DNA from: Maea johnstoni | Lineage: Eukaryota; Annelida; Polychaeta; Spionida; Magelonidae | Direction of reading: 5' to 3' | NCBI GenBank assembly: GCA_963942565.1 | Contig: OZ012686.1 | Span: 58,185,987 to 58,249,986, forward strand | Length of the DNA: 64,000 bases | In this document: piece after piece, positions 55,173-64,000 of the stretch | Layout: every line of letters starts with the position of its first letter | Numbering within the stretch: the stretch's first letter is position 1 | Program-made: the position numbers and the translations under genes | The notes under the pieces: model-generated | Told to the model about the DNA's origin: nothing | What the model saw: only the letters and a program-made list of their open reading frames with translations | Databases searched by the model: none

Positions 55173-55407
55173 CTTCTTCGTCTTCTTCTTCTTCCTCTTC
55201 TTCTTCCTCTTCTTCTTCTTCCCCTTCTCCTTCTCCTTCCTCATCTTCATTTTCTTCTTCTCTTCCTCCTCCTCCCCCTCCTCCCCCTTCTTCTTCATCT
55301 TCTACTTCTCCTTCCTCTTCTTCATTTTCTTCTTCTTCTCCTCTTCCTCCTCCTCCTTTCTCCTCTTCTTCTTCCTCTTCTTTTTCTCCTACTATTTCTT
55401 CTACTTA
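55173..55407 (+). repeat. CTT/CCT-rich low-complexity tract
   Basis: Polypyrimidine stretch of TTC, TCC and CCT triplets over about 235 bases. The serine- and proline-rich frame is an artefact. Confidence 0.97.
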
Positions 55408-56300
55408 AAATGCAGATTTAATACCACCACCATCACCACCAAAGATAGTTATGTAAGAGGAAAAACAATGCTAGTAACAATTATTGTTCTGCAACTATCG
55501 GTAGATATTATTAAATACCTGCATACCTGCTTGTAGGCTGCCAGGTCACATAATCTGGGTGACCTAGCTATGAGGTATGTTACACAATAGGGCTTTAGGA
55601 AGCTGGTCCCTAATCCAGGTAGCACTGCCTGGTTAAAGCCCTAATTAATCAGTGACAGCAGAGTTACATACCTGTCCAGGTGTGAAATCAGAGCAGATCG
55701 CACAGCTGGCTGAGCCTGACACCAAAAATCACATGCTCCTCTTGGCAGCAGTTCAGCTGGCAGGCCCACGACCTGCATGAAACAATGTATGCATGACCAA
55801 ACGCTTTCCATAACATTCTATTTTGTTCTCATGAATGATTTATGGTCACTAAGTAGGGACAGAATGTATTGACAACTCAAGCATGTTCGCCTAGACATAA
55901 CCAGTATTCAACAAATTTGGAATTTGTATTTTTGACATATTCAGTTTAAATTGTGACTAGCCAGTTGTAGGTGGTCTAGGAAAAAACCAGCAAAAACCAT
56001 CACCTAGCCCCTTGTTATACCTAAAGGTCTTTCTGCCACTTTGCGAGCTGGAATGGTAAAACAATTTGGAAATACCGTGTACCTCATATGTGCACATTTT
56101 TAGATGTTTTCCCTTACACTATTGAAAAGTTATAATAAATGACTTTCACATCAGGAAGACCCCCCATGAAGTTGGGCAATGTACTGCTGCAGGTATTGGG
56201 TGGTTTTCCTTATGATGCCTCCTTATTGACTACAACATTGTATTCCCCTCTGATTTTATGACCTGATGTCTAACTAATATTTATTTGTTGTTTGTTGCAG
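55408..56300. other. CRIM1: End of the large intron
   Basis: Unique sequence with a short possible SINE remnant near 55945-56030. It ends in TTATTTGTTGTTTGTTGCAG, a standard acceptor for the exon at 56301. Confidence 0.6.
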
Positions 56301-56564
56301 TGTCGAGTGGGGATGCAGAAGGGGACGTGGACTGTGCGAGCGAGAAGTGTGACATAGTGTTCACGCCGGAGTGCCCGGACGACTCTGTGTTGGTGGGCGG
56401 GCACATCACTGCTGGTCATTGTTGTCCGGAGCCCCAGAGCTGCCAATGTAACCCCCTGCATTGTCTGGAGCCAATCTGCGCTCACCACGAGAGGAAGATA
56501 CTCGTGGCGCAGGGAACGGGCTCGCCCGGCGCCTGCTGCGACGTCTACCAGTGCAGGCCCGAAG
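56301..56564 (+). CDS. CRIM1: CRIM1-like exon: twelve-cysteine ligand-binding block
   Basis: A 264-base, 88-codon exon, phase 1 at both ends, from TTGTTGCAG to the donor GAAG|GTAAGT. It reads SSGDAEGDVDCASEKCDIVF, TPECPDDSVLVGGHITAGHC, CPEPQSCQCNPLHCLEPIC, then a 19-residue link and CCDVYQCRPE. All twelve cysteines have the same spacing as the matching segment of vertebrate CRIM1 recalled from memory (4, 7, 15, 0, 5, 1, 4, 4, 18, 0, 4), with shared words CPEDSVL, CNPAGCL, ILVS, GKPGECCDLYEC. In the extracellular part of CRIM1 this stretch sits between the IGFBP region and the VWC repeats that bind BMPs. Further cysteine-rich exons, the membrane segment and the tail must lie beyond 64000. Codons here are much richer in G and C than the intron around them, as expected of a conserved exon. 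Confidence 0.96.
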
Positions 56565-56714
56565 GTAAGTCATTCACCGTAATAACGTACAGCATAATGA
56601 AGAAAAATCATGAATTTTGGATTTACACAATGCTCCACAATGTCCTCACTGTCCGTCCTGTATTGGCAGTTGGTATATAATCACTGATCCTAGGTTGAGA
56701 CAGAATTACAAGGC

Positions 56715-56874
56715 ATGCATGTAAGGTACTGGGCCTATTTGCATAAAACATCTGAAGGTTACTGAGGTTAAGAAAGCTAAACTGTCTTGCCCAATAGTCA
56801 CACATCTAGTTATTGAACCGGTGATCCTTTTATCATTGATCCAATGCTTGACCCACTGAGCTACTCCGACTTCC
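56715..56874 (-). mobile_element. tRNA-derived SINE
   Basis: On the minus strand the head reads GGAAGTCGGAGTAGCTCAGT then GGGTCAAGCATTGG (A-box region). CACCGGTTCAATAAC (B-box region) follows, then a tail with ATTGGGCAAGACAGTTTAGC, the kind of non-tRNA body common in invertebrate SINEs. It lies about 20 bases from the + strand SINE, head to head. The right limit is uncertain. Confidence 0.75.
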
Positions 56875-56892
56875 AAATAACAATTCACCAAG

Positions 56893-57090
56893 GGGATCCG
56901 CCGTGGCCTAGTGGTTATGATGCCTGGCTCCCACCCGTGAGCTCGCAGGTTTGAGTGCCCATAAGCGGATTGGCCAGGTCACTTTATAAATGTGTGGCGC
57001 TGTGGATGGCTGTCTATGGTCCTTCTGCAAATGATACACTCCTTGGAACTATTGGCAATATTGTATTGCATATAACGGAGAAGAATGTGT
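56893..57090 (+). mobile_element. tRNA-derived SINE with a recognisable tRNA-like head
   Basis: The head at 56896-56970 is 75 bases, the length of a tRNA. ATCCGC and GCGGAT at its ends pair as an acceptor stem. TGGCCTAGTGGTTATGATGC is an A box, GCTC/GAGC can form an anticodon stem, and GCAGGTTTGAGTGCC is a B box with a changed core. The T stem is poor, so this is a SINE head, not a working tRNA gene. The body continues TGTGTGGCGCTGTGGATGGC to about 57090. Confidence 0.75.
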
Positions 57091-60000
57091 TAGCTAATTG
57101 CTGATAATAAGTCATGATAGGATGGAATCTTTTTAGAAGCAGGTATGCCTATTCATGATCACCACAGCAACTGGAAAGGAATCAATTTAAAGACTCTTGA
57201 TAACCACGATAGAAATTAATTTCCCATGAAAGATAGTTGCTTTTTTATTCATCATCATCACGATCATGGAATAATATGAATAGATAATAACGCAGGTACC
57301 AAAACATTTATTTTCCACTGTGAGTAGTTTAGTTTTGATGTATCGGAAGATTTCACTGTTGGAATAAAAGTATATCTTCTTGAGCATGTTGATTCCCATA
57401 GCTTCTCTGTCTGACACAGTGACAAATGTCAAACAAAACCCTGGTGATTTAAGTTAAATATTTAAGCAAGGCACATGCCTTCTACATGAAAGAAACCTAT
57501 TTTGAAATCTAGAGAAGCATTTCCCTTATTGCAGAGATGTTCAAGTTATTGTAAGTTAAGTCTCGACACATACCTATTATACTCCAAATAAGGAGACAGG
57601 CTGTAAGAGATATGAAGGGTTGAACATATACTTTAAGCATCCTTTTGGCAGATACTTTTATCTGTTCTGCAGTCACAAATCTCTAGACCAATTTAGATAC
57701 CATTTATCTGTAGTAGTACCTTTTCATGGTTGTCAGAGATACACTTCAAAGCGAGTATGATGAGAGGCAGTTGGCTCTACAACCGCTCTACCTTGTTCCT
57801 ATGATAGTCCCAGTCTGAGATCCAATTAAGATACACGCCAGTTTCCGCCACTAAACCCCCTTTGAAGTTGCATACGTACGTTGCCTCTTCATTTCCGCAG
57901 GATGTTTGTTCACAGCTCCTTTCATCTGTCTGGTCTTGTCAAAGACTCGGTGGACGCCCATGCTGGGCCGCCGACCAAGATAAAAAACAACACAAACTTC
58001 TGTTTTAACTTGGATTCGCAAAACAGATGGTCATGTATCAAGCGCAAGATAAATTGGGAGAAATTCCTGTAAAAAGATATTTTTGTTCGTGGGGAATGTC
58101 GGGAGATAAGAGATAGAGTTTGTCAAAGTTGGCAAGCATACAAGTGGAGCTTTTTGTTGGAGTTACCGCACAATGGTTTTTTCAGCAATAACAAGTATTT
58201 TCTGTTATTTTTGTGGGTACGGCCAGATAAGACTGTCACTTCACCAGTGTGAAATGAGTTTTGCAGGATTGTTGTGACACTAATTTCAACAAGATTCCAG
58301 GAGGCGGGGCATTGTGCAGATAAAAACCAATGCATAATGAGAAACCTAAAATGCCATGGATCGTTTCAGGACTTGGGAGTAAATGTGATTGATGAACGTG
58401 CACTCAGAATTGCGAAAAAAGCTCTTCAATTTAGGAAATTATCACTGCATGGCTTTAATCAATACCAACTGAATCTGAGGTGAGGATTAGCATGGAGAAA
58501 GGGAGCTACGTGCTGGGGGAAGTGTGTGCTCATAATTGAATCCCATGCCTACCGTCCCCAGGTGTCCTCAGCTATGGCAGAAAGCCTAATAACACGGAAT
58601 ATAGATATAACCAAGTGGGTATTTCAGGGAAAACTGTAAAACCCATTAAACCCATTTATATTCACAGGAACTTGATGTCGGACAGCTTTTTAGAAAGTCT
58701 TGATTTGAAGAATTTTTAAATGAAGAGTGTTTCCTAGGAGTCTTGAAGTCCCTGTTGTTGTTGCTCATTTCTTTGTTTGCGTCAGGGCTTTTTTATGTTG
58801 CTACAAATAATTTCAGTTCTTCATCAAAATGATAGAAACTAGGAACCAGGGAAAATGTCCCTTTATGTTTGAATGGTCCCAAGGGGTCTTATAGTTGCAA
58901 AGGCTCCATAGACAGACCTTCACAATGCTGCACATTTGTTTAGCAACCACGCCAAAGTACTATCTATTTGTGATAGTATTTTAGACCAATTTTGACCTCA
59001 AATGGAAATATCAAACTTGAGAGCCAGGCATCTTTTCCTCAGGCCACAGAGACCCTTAACAGTGACAAGAAGTCTGATAGATATCTTAAGTATTTGCATA
59101 AGCAATGGTTTGGTTAACATTTGAAAAGAATCTCTTCTTAGTCGAATAAAGTGAACAACTTTGAGCAATTTCTTTTGAGTAGATTTCTTACTCAATAGGT
59201 TATTGAGTTGGTGCTTGCCTACGGGGTACAAACGAGTGTTTTTCTTACGAGTGAGAGCTGTATCTGAAGTGCCTTACTCAGCATATCCAGAAAGAGATAT
59301 GCTATTGAACAGCAGGCACCCTACACAACTATGGCCGAAATTTTGGGTGTAACGAGTCTGCCTAAGTGGCGTGAAAACTAACTCTCAATCTCTGTTCATT
59401 ATCACAATCAGGGAGAAAATCCTTGAGCCGGCACGCCCTCCTCAGGAGGAAAATAATCTATCTGTGGCATTTTTCTGCATATGGCAAACTTAATTAGATT
59501 ATGCTCTAAGTAAGGTGTACGTTACCGTTTGTTATGGGATAGTAGGGCTTGCTACTTGACGGCCTATCGCACAGTGACTCTTTTGTCTAATAAACAATGA
59601 AGTGGCTGATTTTAATTGGATTGTGCAGTGATACGCATTAGCAATTTGTTTTCAGAGCACAAGGTGCTAGGCAAATATGCCCATATTTGATAATTAAGAT
59701 TAAAGTATTTAAATTTATAAACTTAGAATGTCAGCAGTCATACATTCTAACAACACTTCCATTTTTCTATGTGGAAAATATTGAGAAATTTGCTTGTTTG
59801 AAGTACAATGACATTCTATTATAGATGAATTGGCCCTGTAAGTGATAAGGCATGGATATAATTTATGCTTTAACTTATGGCAGATGAAGGAGATAAAAAA
59901 AGTATATTCAAGTATATTTATAAAGTATATCTGCTACCTTGAATTGATATTTTCTTTGAGAGGGTAGAGAGGTGGACAAGTGTCGATTGCATTTATAACA

Positions 60001-60914
60001 AAAGTGCATTTAATAGGCCATTTTTTAATCTGTTTATTTAGGCTTAAAATGTTTTTTGAAAACGCAACCCTACTCTGAAATCCTGTCCACAAGCCTGAGT
60101 TTCAGCTGCTTCTTGTTGTTGACGTTACAGAGGTGTTTTTACTCTTTGTTATACCACCTTGAACCTGAGTCACTCGTAGGGTTGTAGTATCATGATACAC
60201 GAGAGAGATATAGATTCTCTCCAGATAAAGCCAGTGTATAAAGGATGCCTTACAGATAGCCCTGGGGGAGGGTCAGCGTTTGTTAGTCTTAGAATACTCT
60301 GTTTGAGATAGTTTGCAATCCTCACACTGTTTGAAGGCGTCAGGTGGGTATAGTCTTCATGTTTTCTTCTCCTCAAGGTTTCCGTACATTGTTTGGAATC
60401 TTTCTCAAAGAAACCCCCTGAGGGAGGGTCATTAGTTGGCGTGTTCCAAGAATGCTGGATTTGTAACAATATACCTTAACAATACATAACCTCTGAGGGT
60501 GGGCAGCACCCTAGCTTGATACCATTAAGGGGTTTGGGGTATCTTGTTTAGGGTGCCACATTCCTGCACAGTCTACTTGGCAAGGATAAGAACAAATTAC
60601 CTTGTAGTTTTAAATCAGATTCCCTATACTTTATCTCACTGTTTACATGTCTCCGTTGTTCAGACCGCTTATTTAAATCCTGGACGCGCAAACAATAGCA
60701 AGGCAATTTCTCATTAATTCCTGTGTAGCAGAAACAATTCAATTAGATAGAAAACAAATGCTGCTAATTTAGAGTGGGTCTGGGGGATGGCTGAATCTGG
60801 TACCAGTTGAGCTTGGGATTTTCTCAGGAAAATTGGATCTTCAAGTGAATTTTGGCTAAAGCAGATTCCTATATCCTTTCAGGAAAAAGATGTCTTTATT
60901 GAAGTGTTACATTG

Positions 60915-61056
<142 letters not shown>

Positions 61057-62327
61057 TTTATATGTATATGAAATTTCAAATGAAAAAAAATGCTATATTT
61101 GTGTTAGATATGATGGCAGTGACAATGACCAATGCCTAGATGAAAATTGTAGATATTATGATAGGGTTGAAAGCCCTGTGTATATATAATCATCCATGTT
61201 CTGAGCTAGCCCTCAGTCAAACACACTCCAAATACATGCCTGCTTGAACATCACACACTCAGAAGACGAGTTCCTATTGAACCATTTAAGCAACTGTCAA
61301 AATGTGCTGCAGGGGTTTTAACCCATGATATGCTGGAGCAACTAACTAATCAGCCATTGTGAGAAAGTTGTGTATGAAGTCATATACTGAAAGGGTTAAG
61401 CCTGAACTAAAACATAACAACTGGGAGATTGACTAGTGACCCAAAACAGCAACTGTCAAAATGCACCAAGCAAAAAAGCCAATTAGTTGTTGAACTGAAG
61501 TTTGGGTTCAGTTTGCTTCCTGAAAGGAAACTAGTAAAATTCAAACCTTTTTTGATGTGGTTAAATGTGGTCATTAGCTCAGTAGCTATACTACCCTTAA
61601 CAGTAACACCTATTAAGGCCTTACTGTTTTTGTAGGAATATCATTACTATAAAAGCTTTGTTGGTAAAATATTTGCAAGGGAAATATTAGTTGAAACAAT
61701 AACTCCTATTTTTTTTGTAAAGATTTGGTCAATTCCTAGGTTTGATTCATATTATATTTTAATTTGGCCAAAAATGAACCACATTGATACAAATTGCTGT
61801 CAGAGACTGTGCACTCAGGTACCTGCACTATTTACAACTAACTAGTCATATAGTAGCCTGAATATGTGAGAAAAAGTGACAATAAGCCAAATTCCAAAAG
61901 TACAGTCAGTTCTCTCCCCTGCTGGGGTGAGTGAGGTTTTCAGGTGCACTGCAGTGGGTTATGACTTGAGTGGCAGCATGCGGCGGCTTCCCATGAATCT
62001 TGACATTACCATTATAGAACCCCGCTCTGATTAATGGCCCAGACAGGAAGACGAGGAAAAACTGCCAGAAATTTGTCAAAGCATTTTGACAGCGTTAATT
62101 AAGGCATCTCCTCGTGTCAGGTAATTGTGCCACATGTATGATTGTTCTCGTTACTACTCAGTTTTTCCCGTCATCGCAATCATGTGGAATTTCCTGGCTA
62201 ATCTGAAAGCAGGCAGGATATTAATAATCAATCAATCACTTTGTCACAAAAAAGGGTTTGATCACAAACCAATATTTCTGTTGACAACGTAATGACCTCT
62301 TGTATCAAGTGGAGTTTTGAATTTTGT

Positions 62328-62452
62328 TTTTTTTCATCACTTTTTGCCATATTATGGCTAATTCATGACTAGTTGTTAGTGTTGGAGGAAACTGGAATAC
62401 CCAGTAAAAACGCACTGCCTAACCCAAGTCACTGGCAACATTTTCACATGCC
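62328..62452 (-). mobile_element. SINE tail fragment (same family as 54365-54592)
   Basis: Shares ATCACTTTTTGCCATATTAT, GGAGGAAACTGGAATACCCA, GTAAAAACGC and CCAAGTCACTGGCAACATTT with the 54 kb copy, in the same order. The tRNA-like head is missing. Confidence 0.7.
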
Positions 62453-63344
62453 CCTTTATCTTTTGGAAATTTGTTTAAGCATACATGGTACTATTTCTTA
62501 TTTAATTATTTGCATCCAAATGAAAATATCAAAGGCTTAATGTACCTTTCAAAGGCTTGGGATATATGGATATTAGCAGAAAATATATGGCGATCTTCAT
62601 GAACATTTTTCCAGATGTGTGTGCTTGTCTGAACATCTCTATAAACTCCTCCATTCCAGACCAGTTGCTTATGCCATCAAAATTCCTTTAGGTGCCTATC
62701 GCACTTCCAACCAGTAGCTTAACTACTAAGGCAGATGCAGGGCCAGTACCAATAACCAAGTGGTCTAAGGCACTGTCACTCTCTCTGCCCACTACCCAGG
62801 TACTAGACCAGCATGGGACATGAAATAAAGTAGCCATGGACTTCTTCCTGAGGACTCCAGTCAAAATGTGAGTTCTCTTTGTCTGAAACTCAAATACAAG
62901 GTAAAATGATTGTATTTGCCTAAAATAATCACCAATATATCTATATTTTTTTACAATTTAAAAACAATGAATTCCCCAAATACATTTGCAAGACGTTGAT
63001 TGTACTGTCATCTCTCGGGGCCAGCTTCTATAGGAATCTGGCCAAAGGCATGTGAAAAAGTTGGGAGTGACTTGAAGCAGGTGTGTGGTTGTCCTATTTT
63101 CAAAAATAGCTGGTCCTGATAGCCTTGATATTGCAGTAATTGACGATAAACAAATTTCCCAAATTCCAAAATATGTCCTCTTGTCGGGGGTTGAGTTGTT
63201 ATTTATAATTTCCCTTGCCTGTGTAGTCTGGGTCTTGGCGGCGGTTGAAGAGGCGTCGTGGTGTTGGGTTTAGACTCCCCAGGTGCTTGTGGTCTATCTC
63301 TAGCCAGTGTTCAGCTGGTCCAGTGAAATGTAAGAATGAAATTT

Positions 63345-63445
63345 GACAGTTGAAAATACAAGCATGGGGTCGAGTTGCGCTTGAACTTTTGATCTCAGAT
63401 AAGTCCTCCTGTCTCCTCAGAGCTTTACTGTTTAACCCATCTACG
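63345..63445 (-). mobile_element. Possible tRNA-derived SINE head
   Basis: Minus-strand reading has GAGCGTAGATGGGTTAAACA (A-box-like) and AAAGTTCAAGCGCAACTCGA (B-box-like) about 55 bases apart. No tail was confirmed. Could be chance. Confidence 0.35.
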
Positions 63446-64000
63446 CTCAAAGTTCCCCTTAAAAATCTCCTACTTGGTACCAGAAAACTCATTATTTAGC
63501 ATGATTTTAACTATATCTTATAAAGATTCATTCATTGCTGTGATTAAATGTACTATTTCAAATATCAATGAATAATGAATGTACATGTACCTTATGGTTA
63601 AGCACTTTACAAAAGGTGTAATGGAGGTTTTAGCATTTCTTATTTTTTTATGAGAGGGGGGATGGATTAACATTCTACTCAAATACTTTAGCCTTCCTGT
63701 AATGACACACAGGAGTCATATGGATATTCACTGAAGTCATAAAGCAATATTATAAGATATCAAAATGGAATATCACATATTAGATATTAGACATGATATG
63801 AGGCTAAGAACATTTTTTCTCCAAGAAAGAAATATATAATCAGAAATCTTTTATCTCCTTAGCCTTCGGAATACTTTTCCACTTTTGAAGTCAAAATTAT
63901 GATTGACACGTTATGCTTATATTTGCTGTGGATTACTTTCCCTCCCTTACATTGACACTGGCTTAGATTGATGTATGTGCACTGGATGACCTCAGTGGAG

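Noticed and set aside
62740-62820. CAAGTGGTCTAAGGCACTG resembling a tRNA D-arm
   Set aside because: No B box at the proper distance and no pairing ends. Kept only as a note.

Overview
The window is animal genomic DNA: AT-rich, full of microsatellites, minisatellites, short SINE and MITE-type elements, with spliced exons and very long introns. It holds no bacterial-style gene, no rRNA gene and no intact tRNA gene. The one recognisable gene is on the + strand: a CRIM1-type gene (cysteine-rich motor neuron / transmembrane BMP regulator). Two exons are certain. The one at 5570-5698 carries the six-cysteine segment that follows the IGFBP domain in CRIM1. The one at 56301-56564 carries a complete twelve-cysteine block matching the segment right after it in vertebrate CRIM1. 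All introns seen are phase 1, so the exons join in frame. The species cannot be named. Protein divergence and repeat style fit a marine invertebrate, perhaps a mollusc or other lophotrochozoan, but this is inference.

Layout: 1-5569 is upstream or intron sequence with a possible signal-peptide exon at 971-1052, a nine-copy G-rich minisatellite (2490-3554) and a CT tract. 5570-5698 is the first certain exon. 5699-56300 is one intron of about 50.6 kb. It contains many tandem repeats, a 5.3 kb segment present twice on either side of a 200-N gap (29114-34443 and 34708-40062), a degenerate satellite (40440-41655), several MITEs with terminal inverted repeats, and what looks like an internal promoter with a second signal-peptide first exon (43600-44065). 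56301-56564 is the second certain exon. 56565-64000 is the next intron, starting with a head-to-head pair of tRNA-derived SINEs.

The most interesting reading is that this locus has two alternative starts. The exon at 43957-44065 has a strong start context, encodes a hydrophobic leader, ends at a good donor in phase 1 and lies below two inverted CCAAT boxes. Spliced to 56301 it would give a secreted or membrane form that begins directly at the twelve-cysteine block and lacks the IGFBP-linked segment. The duplicated 5.3 kb segment is probably two haplotypes assembled in tandem. Its copies are nearly identical in some blocks (one difference in 150 and one in 205 bases) and strongly diverged in others, which points to constrained non-coding elements in the intron.
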